Of a stretch of 64,000 nucleotides of DNA, positions 8,625-17,427 are shown in pieces. How positions within the stretch are numbered: position 1 is the stretch's first letter; every line of letters starts with the position of its first letter. The notes below the pieces were generated by a model. That model saw nothing but the letters and a program-made list of their open reading frames with translations, searched no databases and was not told the DNA's origin. The position numbers and the translations under genes are program-made. The stretch is from positions 270,797 to 334,796 of the forward strand of contig CAVWNV010000003.1 in NCBI GenBank assembly GCA_963756515.1. The letters are read 5' to 3'. The DNA is from Bog-756 sp963756515 (GTDB lineage Bacteria; Actinomycetota; Acidimicrobiia; Acidimicrobiales; RAAP-2).

Positions 8625-9517
8625 GGTCGGTCCCCGGGCCGCGGCACGTTGGGCTCCTGGCCCGACCCGGCATGGGCTGTCGACCGTCCGGCCGGCTCAC
8701 CGTCTCCCAGGTACGCAGCCCGCACCCCCGGATCGTTGCGGATCTCCTCGGGATTCCCGACCGCGATCCGTTCGCCGAAATCGAGGACGACCACCAGATC
8801 CGAGAGGGCCAGGACCGCGGCGACATCGTGCTCGACGATGACGAGCGAGAGATCGTGTTCGTCCTGCGCCACGATCCGACGGAACACCGACAAGAGATTC
8901 TCCGAGCCCTGGAGGTCGAGGCCGGAGAGGGGCTCGTCCAGAAGCAGGACGTGGGGGTTGCTGGCCAGGGCCCGGCCCACCTCGACCAGACGGGTCACGC
9001 CCAAGGGCAGCGCCGCCACCGGGGCCTTGGCCACCCGGGTCAGTCTCAGGAGCTCGAGGAGTCCGTCCACCCGCTCGTCCTCGGCCTTCGACGGCGGCAG
9101 GAGCGAGCGGGGATCGAACATGTCCCGCCACAGTCGCCTCGGAGCGACGCGGGCCCGGTGGGCCAGCACGAGGTGCTCGCGCACGGTCAGTCCCATGAAC
9201 AGCTCGGGCTGCTGGAACGTCCGGGCCAACCCCCGGGCCGCCCGTGATCGGATCGAGGCGTTGGTCACGTCCTGTCCTCGCAGCCAGACCTTCCCGTGGT
9301 TGGGCCGCAGCAACCCGGACAGAACGGCCAACAAGGTCGACTTTCCCGCTCCGTTCGGTCCGACCAGACCCACGATGCTTCGGGGCGCGACCCCGATGGT
9401 GACCCCGGAGAGCGCTTTGAGCCCCCCGAAGTTCACCGAGATATCGCTGGCGGCCAACGAGAGTCCGCCGATACCGGCGCTGCCGGCGGAGCCGGCCGGG
9501 TCGGTCGACGCCCCCAT
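8621..9517 (-). CDS. livG: Liv-type ABC transporter ATP-binding protein (LivG-like)
   Basis: 298 residues. Walker A 'GPNGAGKST' at 53-61, 'LARTFQQPELFMGLTVREHL' as the Q-loop region, a degenerate signature 'LPLGVTRLVEVGRAL' where LSxGQ is expected, Walker B 'VLLLDEP' at about 190-196, and the H-loop 'VIVEHD'. The C-terminus 'PGVRAAYLGDG' is the LivG hallmark. The loosened signature occurs in this subfamily and need not mean inactivity. The ATG overlaps the stop of the permease gene (TGATG). The long open frame upstream in this reading phase only overlaps the permease. Confidence 0.9.
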   Translation of the reverse strand: MGASTDPAGSAGSAGIGGLSLAASDISVNFGGLKALSGVTIGVAPRSIVGLVGPNGAGKSTLLAVLSGLLRPNHGKVWLRGQDVTNASIRSRAARGLARTFQQPELFMGLTVREHLVLAHRARVAPRRLWRDMFDPRSLLPPSKAEDERVDGLLELLRLTRVAKAPVAALPLGVTRLVEVGRALASNPHVLLLDEPLSGLDLQGSENLLSVFRRIVAQDEHDLSLVIVEHDVAAVLALSDLVVVLDFGERIAVGNPEEIRNDPGVRAAYLGDGEPAGRSTAHAGSGQEPNVPRPGDRP

Positions 9518-11541
9518 CAGGAGACCTGCTCCACGATCAGGGGTGCCGACTCCACCGACGGCACCACCGGGGATCCGGTCTGAAGGTTGTCGATGAATTG
9601 CGAGTCCCCGAGGCGGTTCGGCGCCATGCGCAACATCAGCCGCCGCAACCGTCGGGCCTGTTCGGCGAGCACGCCGTCGGGGTACCTGGCCACCGAGACG
9701 GCGCCGAGACCGAAGAGCACCGGCATCAGGTTGGCCGTCCAACTCGGTAGGTACGCCTGCAGGAGCGCCGGCAGCATCACCAGGGCCAGGCCGGCGATGA
9801 GGGCGGCCGCATTCGACCGGATGCCTATGGTCACCAGCACCGCCAGCCATACGATGCCGGCGAACGTGGCGAACTCGCTGGGTTGGAAGGTCGTCTGGGC
9901 CAGAGCAAGCAGCCCTCCCCCGATGCCGGCGATCAGCGCAGCCACCGCGCCGGCGATGACCTTCATCTGCACCACGCTGATACCTGACGTCCTGGCACCG
10001 GCCTCGCTCCAGCGGGCCGCGTTGAGAGCGAGCCCAGTGGTCGAACCTCGAAGGTTGACGATGAACAGGGCCACGAGGACGAAGACCACCAGACACAGAT
10101 AGGAGAAGGCCGTGTCGGACGATGCGAAGCCGGGCCGGTTGAGATTCAGCCCGAGCCCCTGGTTCACGAAGCTCGGCAGGGTGAAGACGAGGTTCTCGAT
10201 CAGGAGTCCGAAGGTCAGCGTCACCAGGGCGACGTACAGGTCGCCGAGCCGGATGCTGAGGAACCCGACGACGGCTCCCATGATGCCGGCGACCAGGCCT
10301 CCGACCACCACGCCGGCCAGGACCGGCCACCCGTAGTGGTTGGCCAACTGGGCCGCGGTCAGTGCCCCGACGCCGGCGAAGGTGATCTGGCACAACCAGA
10401 GCATCCCGCCCTCGCCCGTCACCAGGGTCCACGACAGGAAGATGACACCGTAGGCAAAGGCCTGGGCCACCAACCCGACCCAGTATCCACTCAGGATCAT
10501 CGGCAGGGCCCCGGCGAGAACGACCAGCATCACCGGACCCGCATATCGTCCGACGGAATTGAGCGAGGCGGACTCGACCACGCTGCTGGTCGATCCGGCC
10601 AGTCTGCTCTCACCCTGGGGCGCGATGGCACGGTCGAGCGCGCCACCCCACCCTTCCTTCTCCCCCACGCTCCCCCGACGGATCAGGTTGTAGATCAGCA
10701 CCAACGCGATGACGATGAACGGAACGGCATCGATGATCTCGCTCGTCCAGGCGCTGGCGGGCGGAAGGTAGCGCTGGATGAGCGACGTGGCGATACCCAT
10801 CAGGAGCGCTACTCCGACCGCGATCGGAAGGTTGCGGAGCCTGGCCGCTATCACCGCCGCGAAGGTGGCGGCGATGAGCAACGTGTAGTTGGCGGCGTCG
10901 AGCCCGATGATGGGAGCTGCCAGCACTCCGGCCAGGCCGGCCAGGAAGATACTGACCGCCCACACACCGATCGACACCGCCGTCGGGTTCGTGCCGGACA
11001 GGTCCGTCATAGCCGGTGAGTCGACCATGGCCCGCACCTTGAGACCGATGTCGGTGAAGCGCAGGACGAGGGCCCCGACGGCCACGGTCAGGATCACACA
11101 GACATACACGATGACCTGGTCGAGGGTGACCGGGACCCCGAGGAAGTGGTAGACGCTGACCGGCTCGGGGGCCAGACCGGGTGCCTGCTGGATGGCCCCG
11201 TCGCCGAAGATCAGCGTGGCCAGGGCGGGGATGGCCACGGAGAGGCCGATCGTCGCCACCACCTTGATGAGGGGCGAGGAGAGGCGCAGGTGCCGGAAGA
11301 GGAGTGCGTACAGCACCACCCCGAGCGCCGGGGACGCGATCCCGATGGCGACGATGGCGGCCGGCAGTATGGCCCAACCCTCCTGGGTGTGGAGGTAGTA
11401 GTAGAAGCGGGCAATGAAGAACGCCAATGACCCGAAGGCGAAGTTGAGGATGCCCGAGGATGTGTAGGTGATGACCAGGCCGGCGGACGCGATCGCATAG
11501 ATGCCCCCGAGCACGAGCCCAGCGATCACGAACTGAAGCAA
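9517..11541 (-). CDS. fused Liv-type ABC permease (LivH-LivM in one chain)
   Basis: 674 residues, about twice the length of a single Liv permease. Residues 1-290 match LivH ('FVIAGLVLGGIYAIASAGL', 'ILNFAFGSLAFF', 'VRAMVDSPAMTDLSGTN'); residues about 335-640 match LivM ('LVAQAFAYGVIFLSWTLVTG', 'GMLWLCQITFAGVGALTAA', 'LGDLYVALVTLTFGLLIENL'). A hydrophilic linker of about 45 residues ('RRGSVGEKEGWGGALDRA') joins them. The heterodimeric translocation pore is therefore made from one polypeptide. The start codon is TTG at 11541, 5 bases after GGGGGA. It is the first gene of the operon livHM-livG-livF-SBP. The tandem repeats at 11689-11812 lie just upstream and may control it. Confidence 0.9.
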   Translation of the reverse strand: MLQFVIAGLVLGGIYAIASAGLVITYTSSGILNFAFGSLAFFIARFYYYLHTQEGWAILPAAIVAIGIASPALGVVLYALLFRHLRLSSPLIKVVATIGLSVAIPALATLIFGDGAIQQAPGLAPEPVSVYHFLGVPVTLDQVIVYVCVILTVAVGALVLRFTDIGLKVRAMVDSPAMTDLSGTNPTAVSIGVWAVSIFLAGLAGVLAAPIIGLDAANYTLLIAATFAAVIAARLRNLPIAVGVALLMGIATSLIQRYLPPASAWTSEIIDAVPFIVIALVLIYNLIRRGSVGEKEGWGGALDRAIAPQGESRLAGSTSSVVESASLNSVGRYAGPVMLVVLAGALPMILSGYWVGLVAQAFAYGVIFLSWTLVTGEGGMLWLCQITFAGVGALTAAQLANHYGWPVLAGVVVGGLVAGIMGAVVGFLSIRLGDLYVALVTLTFGLLIENLVFTLPSFVNQGLGLNLNRPGFASSDTAFSYLCLVVFVLVALFIVNLRGSTTGLALNAARWSEAGARTSGISVVQMKVIAGAVAALIAGIGGGLLALAQTTFQPSEFATFAGIVWLAVLVTIGIRSNAAALIAGLALVMLPALLQAYLPSWTANLMPVLFGLGAVSVARYPDGVLAEQARRLRRLMLRMAPNRLGDSQFIDNLQTGSPVVPSVESAPLIVEQVS

Positions 11542-11896
11542 TGCGGTCCCCCTTTCTTGCCAACCGGATCCCCGCCATCGGCAGCGGGATCCGGTTCATC
11601 CCATCAGTGTCGCCGCCCCGATCCCCTGGTCGGGGTGCCGGTACGCCAGCCCTCTTCCTGTGGTGGGAGCCCTCGAACGCACTTCCCCTCTGCCCTCATC
11701 GAACACGGTATATCAAAAGGGGAGACGTCGCTTGCTCATCGGGGAACGTCCTTCTGCCATTACGAAACACGATATATCAGAGGAGAGGATAACGCTTGCC
11801 TCATGGCGGAACTTCGACGGTCCACGCCCGTCCACTCGCTCCCTGCCACCCCGAAGGGGGCGAGGCCCGTCGGGGCCCGGATGGAGACGGCAGCGG
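11542..11896. promoter_or_regulatory. upstream region of the Liv operon with two tandem ~60-bp repeats (11689-11747, 11753-11812)
   Basis: No gene is evident in this 355-base spacer. It contains two imperfect direct copies of a roughly 60-base unit. Read on the minus strand, each runs GTTCCGCCATGAGGCAAGCG or close variant, a C/T-rich stretch, then TGATATATCGTGTTTCG (TGATATACCGTGTTCG in the other), ending GGCAGA. The core GATATATC is palindromic. The two copies are 65 bases apart (about six helical turns) and lie about 150-270 bases upstream of the permease start. Duplicated operator or activator sites, or duplicated promoters, are the simplest reading; the cognate regulator is not adjacent. 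Confidence 0.6.
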
Positions 11897-12667
11897 TCAG
11901 GACTTCGGCGCCAGCAGCCGCTCCAGGCTGGCCCTCGTCTGATCCTCCTGCCAGTGCTCCAGTACCTGTCGGTTGAGCGACCGGCTCCCCTCGTCCCCCA
12001 GGGTCGAGAGGGCCGTCCTGCGTACTGACGTCTTGGCCAGGGAGTAGGCACGGGCATCGAGCGAGGCCAGCTGCTCCGCAGCGGCCACGGCCGCGGCCAA
12101 CAGCTCGCCGGCCGGAAGCCGCTGGTGGACCAGGCCGATGCGACAGGCGGCGTCGGCGTCGAGCAGCTCGGCCTCGACCATCAGACGCTCGGCATCCGAG
12201 CCGCACACGTGTCTCAGCAGCTCGACGGCCAGCACGGGAAACGAGACACCCACCCGGAGCTCGGTCACGCCGATCCGGGCGTCCTCGGCGATGAGCCTCC
12301 TGTCGAAGGCACAGGCCACTATGCAGCCGCCGGCGATCGCCGGCCCGTTGACCGCCACCACCGTGGGCAGTGGGCAGGTGAAGATGCGGACCAGTGTCTC
12401 TTCGAGGGCGACCAGCAGCGCCTCGGTGTACTGCACGTCGTTGACCAGGATCTCGTTCACATTGAGGCCGGCGGAGAAGAGACGGCCTTCCCCGGTCATG
12501 ACCAGGGCGTCGATTTCGGACTCGCGCTCGCCCCAGTCGACGACGGCGGTGATCTCCGTCAGCGTCTCCACGTCGAGGGCATTGACCTTGTCACTGGCCA
12601 GGTGCACGACGGCGACGCGGCCGTGGCGTGACAGCTTGATCCGTCGCAGCGTGGGAAGATCGGTCAC
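11897..12667 (-). CDS. enoyl-CoA hydratase/isomerase family protein
   Basis: 256 residues, usual crotonase length. 'VAVVHLASDKVNALDVETL' at the N-terminus, 'LVMTGEGRLFSAGLNVNE' forming the first oxyanion-hole strand, and 'PTVVAVNGPAIAGGCIVACA' for the second. The position of the usual first catalytic Glu falls in 'DARIGVTELRVGVSFPVLAVE'; the residue pattern here differs from standard hydratases, so a different crotonase reaction (isomerase, hydrolase or ring cleavage) is possible. Presumably acts on an enoyl-CoA intermediate in the local CoA pathway. It is co-directional with the aldehyde dehydrogenase gene upstream. Confidence 0.85.
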   Translation of the reverse strand: MTDLPTLRRIKLSRHGRVAVVHLASDKVNALDVETLTEITAVVDWGERESEIDALVMTGEGRLFSAGLNVNEILVNDVQYTEALLVALEETLVRIFTCPLPTVVAVNGPAIAGGCIVACAFDRRLIAEDARIGVTELRVGVSFPVLAVELLRHVCGSDAERLMVEAELLDADAACRIGLVHQRLPAGELLAAAVAAAEQLASLDARAYSLAKTSVRRTALSTLGDEGSRSLNRQVLEHWQEDQTRASLERLLAPKS

Positions 12668-12794
12668 GATTCGGTCCTGGCGGTCGGCACGGCGTGCCTC
12701 CTCTTCGACGTTGGGCCAGCGGCGTCCAACCTGGAGCGTCGGTGGTGGTCGTCCATCGTACGGGTTCGTCCTCCATCAGGAGAGCCCGGTCGGT

Positions 12795-14300
12795 TCAGCG
12801 GTACTCGGTGGGAATGCCTTCCAAGATCACGGCCTTGGTCTCGAGGAACGGCAGGAGGCCCTCGGTACCGCCTTCCCGCCCGATGCCCGACTGCTTGAAT
12901 CCTCCGAAGGCCATGCCGAAATCGGTGCGGAACGCGTTGTGGCCGACCGTGCCGGAGCGAAGTCGGCGGGCGACCTCCCGGGCCCGGTCGACGTCGTGGG
13001 TGAATACCGAGGCGTTGAGTCCGTAGATGGTGTCGTTGGCGATGGCCACGACGTCATCCTCGTTGTCGGCTGGAATCACGGTGAGCACGGGCCCGAAGAT
13101 CTCCTCCTGGGCTATGACCGAGGAGTTGTCCACGTTGGCGAACACCGTCGGCTGCACGTAGTAGCCGCGATCCAGATCCGCGGGGCGGCCGCCACCGGTA
13201 GCCAGGGTCGCACCCTGCTCCACCCCCTTGGCGATGTAGCCCTCGACCCGGTCGCGCTGCCGGTCCGACACGAGTGGCCCCATCTGGGTGCTCGGGTCGA
13301 AGGGATCACCCACCCGGACCTGGGAGAAAGCACCGGCCAGGGCCTCCACGAACTCGTCATGACGGGAACGGGAGACAACGATCCGGGTCAGCGAGGAGCA
13401 GACCTGGCCCGACAGGGAACATTCGGCCAGGGCCAACGTGGTGGCGGCCTCGTCCAGGTTCATGTCGTCGAGGATCACCGCCGCCGACTTGCCGCCCAAT
13501 TCGAGCGTGCAGCGGGCGATCCGCTCACCGCAGATCGAGGCGATCCTTCGGCCGGCGGCGGTGGATCCGGTGAAGGTGATCTTGTCGACGCGCCGGTCGC
13601 GGACCAACAGTTCGGAGACCTCCCGGTCTGCGGTGACGACGTTCAGCACACCGGTGGGGAGGCCGATGGCCTCAGCGATCTCCGCCACCACGTAGGCGTC
13701 GCCGGGCGCCTCCGGCGAGCACTTGAGCACGACGGTGCATCCGGCCAGAAGGGCCGGAGCGAGCTTGTAGGTGATCAGCCCGATGGGCGCGTTCCACGGG
13801 ATGATGGCGCCCACCACACCCACCGGCTCCCGCACCAGCAGGCCGAACTGGCCCATCTGCGGTTGGGCCGGCTCCTCGAACGGGAAGGTCTGGGCCAGCC
13901 CGGCGTAGTAGTCGAAGCTGCCGGCGATACCGGCGGCACCCCGTCGGGCCATCTTGTACAGGGCCCCGGACTCGCGGGGCCAGATCTGTCCGATGTCCTC
14001 CGCCCGCTCCCGCAGGCCGGTGGCAAAGCCGGTGAGGAACTCGGCCCGGTCGGCATGGGTCATCGTGGGCCACGGGCCGTCATCGAAAGCCTTCCGGGCG
14101 GCTGCCACCGCCCGGTCCATGTCGGCGGGTTGGGCCTCCGGCACCCGGAAGTAGACCTGTTCGGTGGCCGAGTCGATCACCTCGATGGTGGCGTCCGACG
14201 ACGGTGCCACCCACTGCCCGTCGATGAAGAACCGGTCGGTGTGTCGCAGTGGTACTGCAGTTTCATTGGCCAGAGTCACGGTTGTCCTCGTCTCATCCAT
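12795..14300 (-). CDS. NAD(P)+-dependent aldehyde dehydrogenase
   Basis: 501 residues, full-length ALDH. N-terminal 'FFIDGQWVAPSSDATIEVID'; the catalytic Asn is N170 in 'IIPWNAPIGL'; nucleotide-binding 'FTGSTAAGRRIA' at about 243-254; general base E267 in 'LELGGKSAAV'; nucleophile C301 in 'SLSGQVCSSLTR'. All key residues are present. It would oxidise an aldehyde made by P450 hydroxylation and alcohol dehydrogenase to the acid, ready for CoA activation. Note that no acyl-CoA ligase is encoded in the window. It is followed on the same strand by the enoyl-CoA hydratase gene. Confidence 0.93.
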   Translation of the reverse strand: MDETRTTVTLANETAVPLRHTDRFFIDGQWVAPSSDATIEVIDSATEQVYFRVPEAQPADMDRAVAAARKAFDDGPWPTMTHADRAEFLTGFATGLRERAEDIGQIWPRESGALYKMARRGAAGIAGSFDYYAGLAQTFPFEEPAQPQMGQFGLLVREPVGVVGAIIPWNAPIGLITYKLAPALLAGCTVVLKCSPEAPGDAYVVAEIAEAIGLPTGVLNVVTADREVSELLVRDRRVDKITFTGSTAAGRRIASICGERIARCTLELGGKSAAVILDDMNLDEAATTLALAECSLSGQVCSSLTRIVVSRSRHDEFVEALAGAFSQVRVGDPFDPSTQMGPLVSDRQRDRVEGYIAKGVEQGATLATGGGRPADLDRGYYVQPTVFANVDNSSVIAQEEIFGPVLTVIPADNEDDVVAIANDTIYGLNASVFTHDVDRAREVARRLRSGTVGHNAFRTDFGMAFGGFKQSGIGREGGTEGLLPFLETKAVILEGIPTEYR

Positions 14301-14429
14301 GCGCCCACCATGCCGTGGCGGGCTGCCGGTTCCTGTTGCGGGCCAGCGTAGCGACCCGCCTCCCCGGCCGCCGCCGACGGCTGCGGTGGGCCCGTCCCGT
14401 CGCTCGGACGGAGAGGGCGCCGCGCCGGC

Positions 14430-14873
14430 TCAGGGCTTCGGCGGCAGGCTGCCCCGGAAGGACTCCGGCAGCAACTCGATCAACTGGCCGTCGGGATCGC
14501 GGATGAACAGGGCCATGCCGATATCGCTCTTCTCGACGAGCTCGCCGCCGTACTGGACGGCCCGCTCGGCCGCGGCGTGGACATCGGCGACGGAGATCGA
14601 CAGGTGGGTGAGCCCGGGCTCGTTCATGGTCCGCGTCCGGAACGGGGCCGTGGCACCGGCGGCGGCGTAGTGCATCAGCTCGAGGACGAAGCCGTCGAGG
14701 ACCAGATACGAGGCCGTGACCCCCAACGGTGGCGTGAGCCCGGTGAGCTGGGCGGTGGGCACGTCGGGCGGAGTGATCTCATACCAGAACCGGAAGCCGA
14801 ATACCTCCTGGTAGAAACGCTTCGAGCGCTCCAGGTCGATGACGACGTGCCCCGTGTGGTTGTAGGTGCCCAT
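14430..14873 (-). CDS. VOC-family (glyoxalase/dioxygenase-fold) protein
   Basis: 147 residues with the duplicated beta-alpha-beta-beta-beta vicinal-oxygen-chelate fold. 'HTGHVVIDLERSKRFYQEVF' opens the first module; the second has 'GLTHLSISVADVHAAAERAV' and ends 'FIRDPDGQLIELLPE', with likely metal ligands His near residues 7-9, Glu near 66, His near 90 and Glu near 131. It could be a lyase, epimerase or extradiol-like enzyme; the family alone does not determine the reaction. The start at 14873 is supported by the standard N-terminal strand. The ferredoxin gene lies 30 bases upstream on the same strand. Confidence 0.82.
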   Translation of the reverse strand: MGTYNHTGHVVIDLERSKRFYQEVFGFRFWYEITPPDVPTAQLTGLTPPLGVTASYLVLDGFVLELMHYAAAGATAPFRTRTMNEPGLTHLSISVADVHAAAERAVQYGGELVEKSDIGMALFIRDPDGQLIELLPESFRGSLPPKP

Positions 14874-14903
14874 GCGATGCGGTGCCTCCGGTCGATCGAC
14901 GGG

Positions 14904-15122
14904 TCAGGACGCGTGGAACCGGTCGACCCGGATGGCCGACGTGGGGCAGTTGGCGGCGGCCCTGCGGACCTCTTCCTCGTGGCCGGCCATGTCGCCACAG
15001 ACCACGGCGATGCCGTCGTCGTCGAGGTCGAACACGCCTGGGGCCCAGAACACACAGTTCCCCGAACCCATGCAGGCGTCGCGGTCCACCACGTCCGTGG
15101 CCGGGGCCTCCCCGATGCTCAT
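14904..15122 (-). CDS. small single-cluster ferredoxin (P450 redox partner type)
   Basis: 72 residues. Cluster ligands C17 and C23 ('CMGSGNC') and C59 followed by Pro ('AANCPTSAIRV'), i.e. the CxxSxxC...CP pattern in which the fourth Cys is replaced by Ser20. Actinobacterial ferredoxins with such a substitution serve cytochromes P450, usually as [3Fe-4S] proteins. 'APGVFDLDDDGIAVV' is the conserved acidic strand. It is the only ferredoxin seen among five P450 genes, so it may serve several of them; no ferredoxin reductase is visible. Confidence 0.9.
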   Translation of the reverse strand: MSIGEAPATDVVDRDACMGSGNCVFWAPGVFDLDDDGIAVVCGDMAGHEEEVRRAAANCPTSAIRVDRFHAS

Positions 15123-15235
15123 GCCCCTGACTCCGCGGCCATGGAGGCCAGGCTAACAGGGACTATCCGGGACCAGGCGGTGTCCTATGCTGACCACGGC
15201 CGTCGGGACGGTGGAAGACAGGGAGACGCACGGAC

Positions 15236-16114
15236 ATGGAGCCGATCAAGTTCGGAGTCGCCTTCGCCAACATCGGGGCGTATGTCGAACCGGCCGAGGC
15301 GATCCGACTGGCCGTGGCGGCCGAGGCGGCCGGATTCGAGTCGATCTGGACCGTCGATCACGTCGTGGTTCCGGGCGGCTACCGGTCGAAGTATCCCTAC
15401 GACCCATCGGGCCGCCTTCCTTCCGGGGAGCGCACCGTGTTCCCCGATCCCCTGATCTGGCTGGCCTACGTGGCCGCCCGCACCTCGACCCTGCGGCTCG
15501 GCACCGGCATCCTCATCGTGCCCCAGCGCAACCCCCTGGTGTTGGCCAAGGAGCTGGCCACGCTGGACTCCCTGTCGGGAGGGAGGATGATCCTCGGGGC
15601 CGGCATCGGTTGGCTGGAGGAGGAGTTCGAGGCGCTGGGTGTCCCCTTCGCCGGCCGCGCCGGCCGGATGGAGGAGTCCATCGAAGCCATGCGGGCACTG
15701 TGGACGCAGGAAGAGGCCAGTTTTGACGGATCCACCACGAATTTCTCCAACTGCTTCCTGCGTCCGCAGCCCGCCGGGGGCACGATTCCAATACATGTGG
15801 GCGGTCACAGTGAGGCGGCGGCCCGGCGGGCCGGGCGCATCGGTGACGGCTTCTTCCCCCTGGGCGTCAGTCCCGAAGAGCTGCCGCCGCTGATCGACCT
15901 CATCCGGACCAGCGCCGAGGAGTCGGGACGGGACCCCGAGGCGATCGAGGTGACCATGCAGTGCACTGCTGTCACCGGTGAGGAGGCCGTTGCCGCGGCC
16001 GAGTCGCTGCAGAAGATCGGCGTGGCCCGCGTCCTCATTCCCGCCGTCCTGTTCGGCTCCGATGTGGAGACATCGCTGGGGCAGTACGGCCAGGACGTCA
16101 TCGGCCGCATCTAA
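15236..16114 (+). CDS. LLM-class F420-dependent oxidoreductase
   Basis: 292 residues, the usual length for the TIGR03619-like F420 subgroup. 'IKFGVAFANIGAYVEPAEAI', 'GFESIWTVDHVVVPGGY', 'LRLGTGILIVPQRNPLVLAK', then 'LDSLSGGRMILGAGIGWLEE', which is diagnostic, and 'GTIPIHVGGHSEAAARRAGR'. These enzymes transfer hydride between F420H2 and small organic substrates (reduction of C=C or carbonyls, or alcohol oxidation). A GGGAG-type site precedes the ATG at 15236. It is transcribed with the epoxide hydrolase gene downstream and divergently from the ferredoxin gene. Confidence 0.88.
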   Translation: MEPIKFGVAFANIGAYVEPAEAIRLAVAAEAAGFESIWTVDHVVVPGGYRSKYPYDPSGRLPSGERTVFPDPLIWLAYVAARTSTLRLGTGILIVPQRNPLVLAKELATLDSLSGGRMILGAGIGWLEEEFEALGVPFAGRAGRMEESIEAMRALWTQEEASFDGSTTNFSNCFLRPQPAGGTIPIHVGGHSEAAARRAGRIGDGFFPLGVSPEELPPLIDLIRTSAEESGRDPEAIEVTMQCTAVTGEEAVAAAESLQKIGVARVLIPAVLFGSDVETSLGQYGQDVIGRI

Positions 16115-16267
16115 CCCCTCACCCGGGCCCCGACGCCGGCAGCTGGCGCGGCACCGACCGACTTGTCACCGTCGACCCGATCGGAGGGTGAGCACTAGCG
16201 TGGACCCACGGGCGACGGATGAGAGGGACTGCGATGAATGTGGGGACGGAGATCCGGTGATTCCACG

Positions 16268-17407
16268 ATGAACGAATCGATCGATCCGTTCTCGATCCGG
16301 GTGGACGAACCGGTCCTCTACGATCTCCACCACCGCCTCGACCGGACCCGCTTCCCGGACCAGATCGACGGCACCGGGTGGGAGTACGGCCTTCCCGTCG
16401 ACTACCTGCGCCAGTTGGTCGGGTACTGGCACGACACGTACGACTGGCGCTCGGAGGAGGCGCGACTGAATCGGTTCGACCACTTCCGGACCTCCATCGA
16501 CAACCAGCAGATTCACTTCGTCCATGCCCGTTCGGCCCATCCGCACGCCCGTCCGCTGCTCCTCATCCACGGCTGGCCGGGTTCGTTCGTCGAGTTCGTC
16601 GATGTCATCCCCCGGCTCACCGACCCGGAGTCCCACGGTGGCCGGGCCAGTGACGCCTTCCACGTGGTGGCTCCTTCGTTGCCGGGCTACGGGTTCTCCG
16701 AGCCGCCACGTTCCCCGGGCTGGGACGTACCCCGCATCGCCCGGGCATTCATCACCCTGATGGCCCGATTGGGCTACCCGGGGTACCTGGCCCAAGGTGG
16801 GGATTGGGGGGCCCAGGTGACGACGTGGATCGGGGCACTCGACCCGGAGCACTGCTCCGCCATCCACCTCAACATGGCTCCCGGCATACCGCCCCGGAGC
16901 CCCGACTCGCTCAGCGACGAGGAACAGGCCGACCTGGCCTCCATGAAGAGGTTCGCCGACGAGGAGTCCGGCTACGCCAACGAGCAGGGGACCAAGCCGC
17001 AGACACTCGGCGTCGCCCTCAACGACTCACCAGCCGGTCTCCTGGCTTGGATCGTGGAGAAGTTCCGGGCCTGGAGCGACTGCGACGGAGATCCGGAGCG
17101 GTGCTTCACGCGCGACCAACTGATCACCAATGTCATGCTCTACTGGGTGACCCAGACGAGTGCCTCCTCGGCCCGCCTCTATTGGGAGACCAAGCACGGC
17201 TCGGCCGGGTCGCCACCCTTCGTCGACGTTCCCACCGGGGTAGCCCGCTATCCCAAGGAGGTGCTGCGTTGGCCCCGCTCGTGGGTCGAACGTCAGTTCA
17301 ACGTGGTGCACTGGGCCGTGATGGAGCGAGGCGGGCACTTCCCGGCCATGGAACAGCCCGAACTGTTCGTCGACGATCTACGCCGCTACTTTCGGGCGGC
17401 GGGCTGA
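16268..17407 (+). CDS. epoxide hydrolase (EHN-domain alpha/beta-hydrolase)
   Basis: 379 residues from ATG 16268; an earlier ATG at 16238 would add a non-conserved leader. The N-terminal EHN domain ('DPFSIRVDEPVLYDLHHRLD') is that of microsomal/juvenile-hormone-type epoxide hydrolases. The oxyanion motif 'HGWPGS' is at 101-106, the nucleophile Asp is D179 in 'QGGDWGAQV', and the catalytic His is H357 in 'ERGGHFPAME'. It would open an epoxide to a diol, consistent with P450 or monooxygenase epoxidation upstream in the pathway. Convergent with the next gene, 20 bases away. Confidence 0.9.
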   Translation: MNESIDPFSIRVDEPVLYDLHHRLDRTRFPDQIDGTGWEYGLPVDYLRQLVGYWHDTYDWRSEEARLNRFDHFRTSIDNQQIHFVHARSAHPHARPLLLIHGWPGSFVEFVDVIPRLTDPESHGGRASDAFHVVAPSLPGYGFSEPPRSPGWDVPRIARAFITLMARLGYPGYLAQGGDWGAQVTTWIGALDPEHCSAIHLNMAPGIPPRSPDSLSDEEQADLASMKRFADEESGYANEQGTKPQTLGVALNDSPAGLLAWIVEKFRAWSDCDGDPERCFTRDQLITNVMLYWVTQTSASSARLYWETKHGSAGSPPFVDVPTGVARYPKEVLRWPRSWVERQFNVVHWAVMERGGHFPAMEQPELFVDDLRRYFRAAG

Positions 17408-17427
17408 ACCTCGGGGCGGCGCGCCCG

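Noticed and set aside
9518..10432. N-terminal extension of the LivG ATPase into the permease gene
   Set aside because: The extension overlaps the permease in another phase; the ATG at the TGATG junction gives the standard LivG length.
12138..14351. 737-codon open frame on the plus strand
   Set aside because: Antisense to the enoyl-CoA hydratase and aldehyde dehydrogenase genes, both of which have complete motifs.
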